DNA of 64,000 nucleotides, from the NCBI RefSeq assembly GCF_003634045.1, contig NZ_RBIM01000001.1:372001-436000 (forward strand), given 5' to 3'. The DNA comes from Maricaulis maris. GTDB lineage: Bacteria > Pseudomonadota > Alphaproteobacteria > Caulobacterales > Maricaulaceae. Each line of letters begins with the position of its first letter. Within the stretch, counting starts at the first letter, position 1. A program made the position numbers and the translations under genes. Below the pieces are notes generated by a model. It worked only from the letters and a program-made list of their open reading frames with translations, searched no databases and was not told where the DNA came from. Below, in pieces: positions 21,312-28,851 of this stretch.

Positions 21312-21469
21312 AATTTTCTCAATGCAGCTTCGTTGTCATATTCATGCGTGGCGACCATAAGGCAGCCGAGTTGGTGCGAGGAGGCAAATCTGAATTGCCG
21401 AGTGGAAAACAAGGGCACACCGATTCCCTGCATTCCCCCACCTCCCCACAAACCCCATGCCGAGACCCC

Positions 21470-21551
21470 GCCGTATTGAAGTCCCGCGGTCAAGGGCGGC
21501 GGAGCCGCCGCTTCGCGGTTGTCACCCTTGACCGCGGGACTTCAATACGGC
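21470..21551. repeat. 82-base hairpin element, copy A
   Basis: A perfect inverted repeat with 27-bp arms (21470-21496 and 21525-21551) around a 28-base loop that itself contains a small hairpin CGGCGG-AG-CCGCCG. The arm reads as a conserved outer GCCGTAT, a middle TGAAGTCCCGC, and a conserved inner GGTCAAGGG. Copy B at 31026-31107 has the same outer and inner parts and loop length but a different middle. It lies in the 308-base non-coding region between the HipA-like kinase and the nuclease gene; nothing else is seen there except a weak 29-74 codon frame on the minus strand. Confidence 0.85.
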
Positions 21552-21619
21552 CCCTTGCTGGCAAGGGTTTTATGGCTCTGTCCGCGCTGTGGGCGCGACG
21601 GCTGACTAGGTGGGGGCGA

Positions 21620-22219
21620 ATGGCGACCAAGGAAGACATTCTCGAACAGGTCGTTGAGGAATACCTGATCCACCAGGGCTATTTCGTACAGCACAATGTG
21701 AAATTCCTGCCGCGGCGGGATCATCCGGATTTCGTATCCAATCAGGACAGCAATCACTCTGATATCGATGTGCTGGGCTTCCATCCGGCCAGGCGCGGGC
21801 CGGAGCAGGTCGTTGCGGTCAGTTGCAAGAGCTGGCAGCAGGGCTTCAGCCCGGCCAGCGAGATCGCGGCCATTGAGGGCGACAAAACCTTGCGCGGGCG
21901 AAAGGCGTGGAAGGCGTTCCGGGAACTGACCGTGCCGAAATGGTCGGAGGCGTTCATCGCTGCGGTTGAAGCGGCGACCGGGCGCCGCGAGTTCACCTAT
22001 GTCACCGCCATCGCCAAGCTGAGAGGTCCTGCTGAGCCGTGGGAAACCCATCCCGGCTTCCGTGCCGCGCTCGGTGGCAACCCGATCCGCATCCTCACCT
22101 TCCAGCAAATGATCCGCGACCTCGCGCCGGACATGTCGACAACGCTCGCGGCAACCGAAGTCGGGCGTTTGCTGCAAATGTTTGCCGCCTCGGGTTTCAA
22201 CCTCGATCAAACCCGCTGA
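21620..22219 (+). CDS. PD-(D/E)XK nuclease-like protein
   Basis: A 199-residue protein. The motif S-D-I-D-V-L-G-F followed about 15 residues later by VAVSCKSWQQG gives the PD-(D/E)XK layout (D about residue 47, C-K-S in place of E-x-K, so the acidic member of the second pair is replaced by cysteine or serine). The N-terminal helix DILEQVVEEYLIHQGYFVQHNVKF is typical of Mrr-like and conserved bacterial nucleases of this group. Absence of a standard glutamate makes catalysis uncertain. There is no methylase beside it. It is flanked on both sides by the hairpin-element family (copies A and C). Confidence 0.65.
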   Translation: MATKEDILEQVVEEYLIHQGYFVQHNVKFLPRRDHPDFVSNQDSNHSDIDVLGFHPARRGPEQVVAVSCKSWQQGFSPASEIAAIEGDKTLRGRKAWKAFRELTVPKWSEAFIAAVEAATGRREFTYVTAIAKLRGPAEPWETHPGFRAALGGNPIRILTFQQMIRDLAPDMSTTLAATEVGRLLQMFAASGFNLDQTR

Positions 22220-22270
22220 AGCGCCGCCTTGCCGGCAAGGGTTTCCTGCTGCCCTCCGGCCCAGGCACCG

Positions 22271-22404
22271 CCTCTCCCCGACCGGGGAGAGGATCAAGGT
22301 GAGGGGCGGCCGCGTTGCGGCCAGGGAAGAGTTTGTCCGGCGCGGCTGCCGCCGCGTGCCCCTCATCCGCCCTTCGGGCACCTTCTCCCCGGTTGGGGAG
22401 AAGG
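22271..22404. repeat. Intergenic palindromic repeat element, type 1
   Basis: Bounded by hairpins CCTCTCCCCGACCGGGGAGAGG (left) and CCTTCTCCCC-GGTT-GGGGAGAAGG (right), with inner inverted sequences ATCAAGGTGAGGGGC and GCCCCTCATCCGCCCTTCGGGC. The same family occurs in the opposite orientation at about 59425-59530. These short elements are widespread in alphaproteobacterial intergenic DNA. Confidence 0.75.
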
Positions 22405-22440
22405 CGGGCTGTGACGCTGGTCCCAACCCTTATCCCACAG

Positions 22441-22510
22441 TAGCCGCTTCGTGGTTCCACCCTTGACCCCGCTCATCCCCTGAGGCCCCTTTTGGCTGGC
22501 AAGGGGTTTA
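22441..22510 (+). repeat. Half copy (C) of the 82-base hairpin element family
   Basis: Matches the right half of copy A plus its downstream flank: AGCCGCTTCGTGGTT..CACCCTTGACC, a different following segment (CCGCTCATCCC), then GGCCCCTTTTGGCTGGCAAGG and GGTTTATGGCCC, compared with copy A's CCCCTTGCTGGCAAGGGTTTTATGG. No matching left arm is found. It is in the same orientation as copy A, on the other side of the nuclease gene. Confidence 0.6.
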
Positions 22511-22540
22511 TGGCCCGGTCTGCGCCGGGGCGCGTGAGGT

Positions 22541-22680
22541 CCTCGCCTTTGATGGGCGAGGTGGCTGGGCGCGTAGCGGCCAGACGGAGTGGGTGCGGGG
22601 CGGTCGGTGCCGGAACGCTGCGCGTTTCACCCCTTCCGGCCCTTCGGGCCACCTTCCCCATCGAGGGGAAGGACCTGTCG
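22541..22680. repeat. Intergenic palindromic repeat element, type 2 (second copy)
   Basis: Left hairpin CCTCGCCTTTGATGGGCGAGG, then the core GGGCGCGTAGCGGCCAGACGGAG shared with the element at 6118, and right hairpin ACCTTCCCCATCGAGGGGAAGG. Non-coding. The boundaries are approximate. Confidence 0.65.
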
Positions 22681-23088
22681 TGTGTTTTCCGTGCGCCACC
22701 ATCCGCCCCTCGCTCCGCTCGGCCCCCGTCGACCCGTCGCTTTGCGCCGGCGGACGAAGGGCGCGGCGCGTCAGCGCCGGGGGGCTGCCTGTGCCCCGCT
22801 TGCCACACATCTCGCCTCAAACGCGAAACAGGCGCGCCTTCACCTTGCCCTTGCCGCCGGGCCGGGCTACCCAGCGCGTCCCGGATCAATCGGCACAAGA
22901 GAGCAGATCCATGCGAACTTTCATCTAGGCAAAACAGGTCGCCGGCGCGCGTCCTGACCCTGAGACCGCTTCGACCGCAACCCGGTCGCCGCCCTCGGGA
23001 TTCCGCTGCGTCACCGCCTGACTGTCCAGATGATGATGACCATGAGGACGGACCCTGCAGCACCGCTGCCCCCGGGTCCGCTGCTGAG

Positions 23089-24870
23089 ATGTCCGACTTT
23101 CAAAACCAAGACGAAACGCCCCGCGCCCGCAATCTCTCCAATATGGAAGTGCTGGCCTATCTGACGCGTCAATGGCGCCGACGCCCGGTCCTTCTGACCG
23201 GGATGATCCTGTTCATGGTGCTGGCGACCATTGCCGAATTGCTGATCCCGCTCGCTGCCGGACGGCTGATCGATGCCCTCGCGGCCGGCCCCGACAACGG
23301 CACGCCCTGGCCGGCCTTTGCCACCTATCTCGGTGCGGCATTGCTGTATTATGCGCTGCGCCAGTCGGCCTCGCGCTGCGAAGTGCCGTTTTCCTCGGCC
23401 AACATGGCCGACCTGACCACCCATGCCTTCGCCCGGGTGCAACGCTTTTCGCTGGACTGGCACGCCAATACTTTCGCCGGCTCGGTGGTGCGCAAGATCA
23501 CGCGTGGCATGTGGGCCTATGACAATATCACCGTGAACATCTTCATGGGGATTGCGCCTTCGATCGGGGTGATGCTGGGCATTGCCGGCATGATGGCGCT
23601 GCGCTGGCCGCTGGTCGGCGGCGTGGTGTTCGCGGTGATGGCCTGTTTCGTGACCTCGTCCCTGCTGCTCAGCCGCTATTATATCCGGCCGCAGAACATT
23701 CGCTCCAACGCACTCGACAGCGAGATCGGCGGGGCGCTGGCCGATGCCATTGGCGGCGTCGCGACGGTGAAGAGCTTTGGCGCCGAGGCGCGCGAGGATG
23801 CCCGCTTCCACGATCTCACCTGGCGTTGGCGGGCCGAGACCAAGAAGACCTGGCTGCGCTTCGTCAATTCCTGGCTGGTCAATATCGTCACCGATCTGAC
23901 CATGCAGGCCGCCCTGGTGGGCCTTTTGGTCTGGCAATGGTCGCGCGGTGTGGCCTCGGCCGGTGATGTGGTGGCAGCGCTGACCGCCTACATGATCGTG
24001 TCCGGCTATATGCGCCGTTTCGGTGAACAGGTGCAGCAGGTCCAGCGCGGCATGGACGAGATCCAGGACCTGGCGATCTTTGACCTGCAGGAGAGCGATG
24101 TCGGCGACCGGGCCGATGCAACCGAGTTCAAGCGCCGTCGCGGGGCCATCCGTTTCGAGGAGGTCGGCTTCACCTATGCCGGTCAGACGCGGCCGCTCTA
24201 TACCGACTTCTCGCTGGAGATCGATCCGGGCGAGACGGTGGCGCTGGTCGGGCCGACCGGCTCGGGCAAATCGACCTTCGTCAAGCTGGTGCAGCGTCTT
24301 TATGACGTGACGGAGGGGGCGGTGCGGATTGACGGTCAGGATGTGCGCGGCGTGACCCAGGACAGCCTGCGCCGCAATGTGGCGCTGGTGCCGCAGGACC
24401 CGGCCCTGTTTCACCGCTCGATCGCGGCCAATATCGCCTATGGCGCCCCGGATGCGACGCCGGAGGATATCGTGGCAGCGGCCAAGGCGGCCCATGCCGA
24501 TGCCTTCATCCAGCGCCTGCCGATGGGTTATGACACGCTGGTCGGCGAGCGCGGGGTGAAACTGTCGGGCGGCGAGCGTCAGCGGGTCGCGATTGCGCGG
24601 GCCATCCTCACCGATGCGCCCATTCTCATCCTCGACGAGGCCACCTCCAGCCTCGACAATGAGACCGAGCGCGATGTGCAGGCGGCGATGGAAGCGGTGA
24701 TGGATGGCCGCACGACCATTCTCATCGCCCACCGCCTGTCGACCATCCGCAATGCCGACCGCATCCTGGTCTTTGAACAGGGCCGGATCGTCGAACAGGG
24801 CACGCATGACGAGCTAGCGGCCAATGATGACGGCCTCTATGCCCGGCTGGCAGCCCTGGCGGCGGGCTAG
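23089..24870 (+). CDS. ABC exporter, fused permease and ATPase (ABCB-like half-transporter)
   Basis: A 593-residue half-transporter: six transmembrane helices in the first 320 residues (from MILFMVLATIAELLIPLAAG), then an ATPase domain with Walker A GPTGSGKST (388-396), the signature LSGGERQR (492-499), and Walker B ILILDEATSSLD (about 512-523). The homodimer would export lipids, peptides or drugs from the cytoplasm; the substrate is unknown. ATG 23089 is chosen as the first Met after the repeat region; no strong ribosome-binding site is visible (GCTGCTGAG), so the start has some uncertainty. Confidence 0.9.
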   Translation: MSDFQNQDETPRARNLSNMEVLAYLTRQWRRRPVLLTGMILFMVLATIAELLIPLAAGRLIDALAAGPDNGTPWPAFATYLGAALLYYALRQSASRCEVPFSSANMADLTTHAFARVQRFSLDWHANTFAGSVVRKITRGMWAYDNITVNIFMGIAPSIGVMLGIAGMMALRWPLVGGVVFAVMACFVTSSLLLSRYYIRPQNIRSNALDSEIGGALADAIGGVATVKSFGAEAREDARFHDLTWRWRAETKKTWLRFVNSWLVNIVTDLTMQAALVGLLVWQWSRGVASAGDVVAALTAYMIVSGYMRRFGEQVQQVQRGMDEIQDLAIFDLQESDVGDRADATEFKRRRGAIRFEEVGFTYAGQTRPLYTDFSLEIDPGETVALVGPTGSGKSTFVKLVQRLYDVTEGAVRIDGQDVRGVTQDSLRRNVALVPQDPALFHRSIAANIAYGAPDATPEDIVAAAKAAHADAFIQRLPMGYDTLVGERGVKLSGGERQRVAIARAILTDAPILILDEATSSLDNETERDVQAAMEAVMDGRTTILIAHRLSTIRNADRILVFEQGRIVEQGTHDELAANDDGLYARLAALAAG

Positions 24871-24971
24871 GGTCACAATCGCGAGAACAACAGGCGGGCG
24901 CAGCGTGTCCGCCTGTTCGATGGCGCCTGATCATGCTTGACTGGCGACCACACAAATCGAGGACATCCGAC

Positions 24972-25808
24972 ATGCGTCTCGCCGTAATCCTTGGCTGCCT
25001 GCTGCTGATCATCACACCCGCCGGACTGGCGGATGACGACCATCCCCGTCCCTTTGACGAGAATTTCGCGGCCATGGACGTCGTCGATGCGGCGCTTGCC
25101 GAAGCGCTGGCCGAGGACAAGCGGCTCCTGCTCGTGCTGGGCGCCAACTGGTGCCATGACAGCCGCGGCCTGGCGCATCATTTCGAGGATGCCGAGCTCG
25201 CCGCCACGCTGGAGGCGCACTATGTCATCCGTTTCATCGATGTCGGCTGGCGCGACCAGAACCACGACATCATGCGCCGTTTCGGGGTCGCCGCGATCTA
25301 TGCCACGCCGACCGTGCTGGTGATTGATCCGGGTGACGAGACCCTGCTCAACCGGGCCGAACGCAATTTCTGGGGGTCGGCCTATTCGACGCCGATCGAG
25401 GAGGCGCGCGCCTGGTTTGTGCGCTGGGCCGATGCCCGTCCGGCGACCGGCGGGCTGGTCGAGAATTCACTGATCTACCAGGCGATGATGATCGAGATCG
25501 ATATTTTCGAGGAGGAGGAGGGCACGCGCCTGTCCGCCGCCTATCGCGATATCGGTCGCTGGCGGCAGCTGGACGAGGCGGACCGTCCCGACAATTTCCG
25601 CGCCCTCGATCGTGAGGTCGAAAACTGGCGCCGCAATCTGCCACGCGACATCGCGCAATTGCGTCAGGAGGCCCGCGCCATGGTGATCGGGGCCCTCAAT
25701 GCGCGCGCCGGCGGTGATCCTTTCACCGCTGACACTGTGGCTGCGCTGGATGCCGATGATCCCGATCTCGCCCTGCGTTTCCGCCCGCATGCCAGCGACA
25801 CCTGGTAA
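24972..25808 (+). CDS. Periplasmic thioredoxin-like protein with a C-x-x-S motif
   Basis: A 278-residue protein with signal peptide MRLAVILGCLLLIITPAGLA. Residues about 50-160 form a thioredoxin-like domain: LLLVLGANWCHDSRGLAHHF carries a single-cysteine CHDS motif in place of CxxC, and IYATPTVLVID contains the cis-proline. A helical C-terminal extension of about 110 residues follows. Single-cysteine forms are often reductases, isomerases or chaperone-like rather than dithiol oxidases. It stands between the ABC exporter and the PhzF gene, which starts 16 bases after it. Confidence 0.78.
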   Translation: MRLAVILGCLLLIITPAGLADDDHPRPFDENFAAMDVVDAALAEALAEDKRLLLVLGANWCHDSRGLAHHFEDAELAATLEAHYVIRFIDVGWRDQNHDIMRRFGVAAIYATPTVLVIDPGDETLLNRAERNFWGSAYSTPIEEARAWFVRWADARPATGGLVENSLIYQAMMIEIDIFEEEEGTRLSAAYRDIGRWRQLDEADRPDNFRALDREVENWRRNLPRDIAQLRQEARAMVIGALNARAGGDPFTADTVAALDADDPDLALRFRPHASDTW

Positions 25809-25823
25809 GGATCACGGCCGGTC

Positions 25824-26645
25824 ATGACGCGCAGCTTTCCCTATTACGAGCTCCACAGTTTCGCCGTGCCGGGCCGGCCCCACAGCGGCAATCCGGCTGG
25901 TGTTGTACTGATGGATGATTTCCTGTCCGACAGCGAGTTGTTGGGCATCGCCAATTCCAACAATCTCTCCGAAACCGCCTTCCTGGTCCCGCGCGGGACA
26001 GATTGCTGGCATCTGCGCTGGTTCACGCCGGCCATCGAGGTCGATCTGTGCGGCCATGCGACTTTTGCGGCCGGTGCCGTGGTGCTGGAACAGGGGATGG
26101 TGTCGGGCCGGACCGCCAGTTTTGACACCCGTTCGGGCCGGCTGGCCGTGAGCCGCGACAATAAGGGTGACGGCTTTGCCATGGACCTGCCGGCCATCGG
26201 CTTTGAAACGACCGGCCGCGCGACCGCGCTGGAGGCTGCGCTCGGTCTCGATACGTCACCGGAAGCGGTGTTCAACGTTACCCGCATCCACGGCGCGCGC
26301 TACCAGATGTGGGTGATGGCGGATGAGGCTGCGGTACGCTTGGCCGAGCCGGACCATGGCAAGTTACGTTCGCTGGACACCAATATCATCCTGACCGCGC
26401 CAGGCGAGCACTGCGATTTCGTGTCCCGCTTCTTCGCCCCGGCCTCCGGCGTTGACGAGGACCCGGTGACCGGGTCGGCACATTGCACGCTGGCGCCTTA
26501 TTGGGGCGAGCGGCTCGACAAGCTGCGCCTGTCGGCGCGTCAGATCGGTCCGCGTCCGGGGGCGCTGGACGTCGCGCCCAAAGGCGAGCGCGTGACCTTG
26601 TATGGCCACGCGCCGCGCTATCTTGAAGGCCGGATCACGGTCTGA
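25824..26645 (+). CDS. PhzF-family isomerase/epimerase
   Basis: A 273-residue member of the PhzF family, which has a duplicated diaminopimelate-epimerase fold. The catalytic glutamate is E50 in ANSNNLSETAF; CGHATFAAGAVVL and the mirrored FAPASGVDEDPVTGSAHC in the second half are the two family signatures. Most members outside phenazine clusters have no assigned substrate. There is no other phenazine gene here, so phenazine synthesis is not implied. It shortly follows the thioredoxin-like gene on the same strand. Confidence 0.92.
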   Translation: MTRSFPYYELHSFAVPGRPHSGNPAGVVLMDDFLSDSELLGIANSNNLSETAFLVPRGTDCWHLRWFTPAIEVDLCGHATFAAGAVVLEQGMVSGRTASFDTRSGRLAVSRDNKGDGFAMDLPAIGFETTGRATALEAALGLDTSPEAVFNVTRIHGARYQMWVMADEAAVRLAEPDHGKLRSLDTNIILTAPGEHCDFVSRFFAPASGVDEDPVTGSAHCTLAPYWGERLDKLRLSARQIGPRPGALDVAPKGERVTLYGHAPRYLEGRITV

Positions 26646-26669
26646 GCGACCACGACGGCGGCGGCTGGA

Positions 26670-27140
26670 TCAGTGACGCAGAGCGCTGCCGCGCCGGGGG
26701 TCACGTCGGTCGCGCGGATGGTCGAAACGGTCCGGCCCGAAACGGCGTCCGCGGTATTCGCGCGGATAATGGATGGCGACATCGATCCAGCGCGTCTCGC
26801 CGCGATAACCGCGCACATAATAGGCGCCATTGCGGGCGACATAGACCACGCCCGGGCTGGCCGGCTGGGCGGCAATGCCGATATAGCGACGGTCGCGCTC
26901 ATACCGGTCCGGCTGGTAGGACCAGGCCCGGGGCGGACATTCGATGACGCTGCGGTCGCGAATGTCCTCGCGGCGGTCGAACCGGCTATCGGTGCGGCGG
27001 GCATCGATCCGGTCTTCGCGCAGATCGGGGCAGGCGGCGGCATTGAGATGCCAGGTTCCGGCACTGGCCGCACCGGTCGCAGCGACCGATCCGAACAGGG
27101 CGAGAAGGGCAATGCCGATACGGGTTTTTGCGGTCTTCAT
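26670..27140 (-). CDS. Exported Arg/Tyr-rich protein of unknown function
   Basis: A 156-residue protein with a signal peptide (MKTAKTRIGIALLALFGSVAATGAASA); GGAG seven bases before ATG 27140 supports this start over one five codons upstream. The mature chain is rich in Arg, Asp and Tyr (FDRREDIRDRSV; ERDRRYIGI; HYPREYRGRRF) with a repeated Arg-Asp pattern at the C-terminus, which may be unstructured. No family recognised. Confidence 0.6.
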   Translation of the reverse strand: MKTAKTRIGIALLALFGSVAATGAASAGTWHLNAAACPDLREDRIDARRTDSRFDRREDIRDRSVIECPPRAWSYQPDRYERDRRYIGIAAQPASPGVVYVARNGAYYVRGYRGETRWIDVAIHYPREYRGRRFGPDRFDHPRDRRDPRRGSALRH

Positions 27141-27347
27141 TGGGGTCTCCTTCATGGATCCGGCGGGGGCAGCCGGGATATGATGGGAGCAGTGAGCCAG
27201 AATGCGCCTGACTGGCGCTTGAAGCGGCCGTTCAGCTTCCAGTCATCGCGATGAACATTAAATGCATGGCGCTGGATTCAGGGGGCAATCTCGGCTTTGC
27301 TGAGGTCTGATGACCGGGCGGTCGGCCCACGGGGAGGGGAAATCATC

Positions 27348-28709
27348 ATGCGCCACATCATCGGGAACCTCGCATCGGTCCGCGCGTCGGCACTTGCACC
27401 GGCATGGGTAATGGCATCGATACTGGCATTGGCACTGTCGACGCCCGCCCCGGCACAGGGCGATGCTCCCGAGCTCGCAGGCGGGCCGGATACGCAGCTT
27501 GAAGCCGACCGTCTCTCCAGCCGCGAGATCGGCCGCTGGCTGCGCCAGATCGACGTCAAACCGCCCAAGCCCGGCGGCGGCACCTCTCCGGCCTCGACCC
27601 GCTATACCGGCAATGACAGCTGCCAATGGGCCAATGATGGCGAGTGCGATGATCCCGGCATCGGCACCGGCGCCTGCCAGGTTGGCACCGACTATTCCGA
27701 TTGCTGGCGCCTGGTCGAAGGTGTCGAGGACAATACCTGCCGCTGGGCCAATGATGGCGAGTGCGACGAGCCGGGTTTCGGCACCGGCGCCTGCACCCAG
27801 GCCACCGATCTCGCCGATTGCGGCGACATCATCCATCTGCGCTTCCGCAATGACAGTTGCGAGACCGCCTTTGACGGCGTCTGCAACGAACCGGGTATCG
27901 GCGATGGCGCCTGTGCCGAGCGCACCGACCGCGCCGATTGTTTCGGCCGTGAACGCCCGCTGACCATCAATGATCATTATTTTGGCCGTGACGACCGCGT
28001 CTTCCATGACACCGCCACCTTCCCGTGGTCGGTGGTCGGCCAGGTCGATTTCGACACGGGCGGCGCCTGCACCGCGACCCTGATCGGTGATGACATATTG
28101 ATCACCGCCTCGCATTGCATCGACGATAATGGCCGTCCCAATTCACGCGGCACCTTCCACACCGCCTATGGTCGTCCCGGTGGGGCGCTGTCGGCGCGGG
28201 TGATCGATCACATGATCGATCCGGACTGGAATTCGCAGCGCTTTTCCTCCGGCGACGAGATCGACGGGACCGACTGGGCCCTCCTGCGCATTGACCGACC
28301 GCTCGGAGCCGAACTCGGCCATGTCGGCGTGCGCGCCCTGGTCGACAGCGGCAGCCGCCGCGACGCGCTGCGCGCCGAGCTCTACCAGGGCGGCTATAGC
28401 TGGGATACCGGCGCCCATCTGTCCGGCAATATCGGCTGCCACATGGTGGAAATCTTCAACGACAACACCATGGCGCATGATTGCGACACCACGCGCGGCG
28501 ACAGCGGCTCGCCCTTCATGGTGCGCGAGGGTGACGCGTATTTCGTGGTCGCGACGGACAGTAATTTCCGCTCCAACCCGAACGGCCCGATGATCTATAT
28601 CGCTGCCCGCTCGGACCGCTGGATCCCCTATCTGGAGGAGTTTGCGTCAGGCCGTCGCAGCGCAGCCGCCGCCTCGCGCCCGACGAGCGGGGTGAAACCG
28701 CCGAAATAG
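27348..28709 (+). CDS. Secreted trypsin-like serine protease with three Cys-rich repeats
   Basis: A 453-residue exported protein (hydrophobic leader ending near STPAPAQ, residue 37). Three tandem repeats of about 28 residues at 92-119, 131-158 and 171-198 each have the pattern C-x-x-A-NDGECDEPG-G-GAC-x-x-TD-x-x-DC, resembling a calcium-binding, disulfide-linked module. The C-terminal 250 residues are a chymotrypsin-fold protease with catalytic H256 (ITASHCID), D309 (TDWALLRID) and S386 (RGDSGSPFM). Probably acts outside the cell or at the surface. The substrate is unknown. It ends near the AT-rich ATPase island. Confidence 0.88.
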   Translation: MRHIIGNLASVRASALAPAWVMASILALALSTPAPAQGDAPELAGGPDTQLEADRLSSREIGRWLRQIDVKPPKPGGGTSPASTRYTGNDSCQWANDGECDDPGIGTGACQVGTDYSDCWRLVEGVEDNTCRWANDGECDEPGFGTGACTQATDLADCGDIIHLRFRNDSCETAFDGVCNEPGIGDGACAERTDRADCFGRERPLTINDHYFGRDDRVFHDTATFPWSVVGQVDFDTGGACTATLIGDDILITASHCIDDNGRPNSRGTFHTAYGRPGGALSARVIDHMIDPDWNSQRFSSGDEIDGTDWALLRIDRPLGAELGHVGVRALVDSGSRRDALRAELYQGGYSWDTGAHLSGNIGCHMVEIFNDNTMAHDCDTTRGDSGSPFMVREGDAYFVVATDSNFRSNPNGPMIYIAARSDRWIPYLEEFASGRRSAAAASRPTSGVKPPK

Positions 28710-28851
28710 GCGTGCGAATGCAGACGTCACGTCGCTTGCCCCTCGTGCATCCAAAATTGCACCTCCGCACAAAGCTCGCATAGTTTGATTTCTGCCCGCT
28801 CCTTTGATCTAGTCACATACAACGACGAACTATCGGGGAGTTTATAGCGCT

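Larger units (their letters stand above)
22220..23088. other. Repeat-rich non-coding region before the ABC exporter
   Basis: About 870 bases without a supportable gene. It holds a type 1 palindromic repeat (22271-22404), half element C (about 22441-22510), and a type 2 repeat (about 22541-22680). The remaining part (about 22700-23088) is GC-rich sequence rich in GGCGCG runs with no recognised feature. A reading frame continues upstream of the exporter start through this region, but it crosses the repeats and has no conserved content, so it is not treated as coding. Confidence 0.6.

Noticed and set aside
21312-21493. Small minus-strand frame before the HipA-like gene, perhaps an antitoxin
   Set aside because: The visible peptide shows no helix-turn-helix or known antitoxin pattern, the frame enters the hairpin element and the ribosome-binding site is unclear.
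22492-23088. N-terminal extension of the ABC exporter by about 200 codons
   Set aside because: It runs through intergenic repeats and is rich in Arg/Pro/Gly as in untranslated GC-rich DNA; normal family length begins near 23089.
25824-26645. Phenazine synthesis cluster
   Set aside because: Only a PhzF-family gene is present; the other phz genes are absent.
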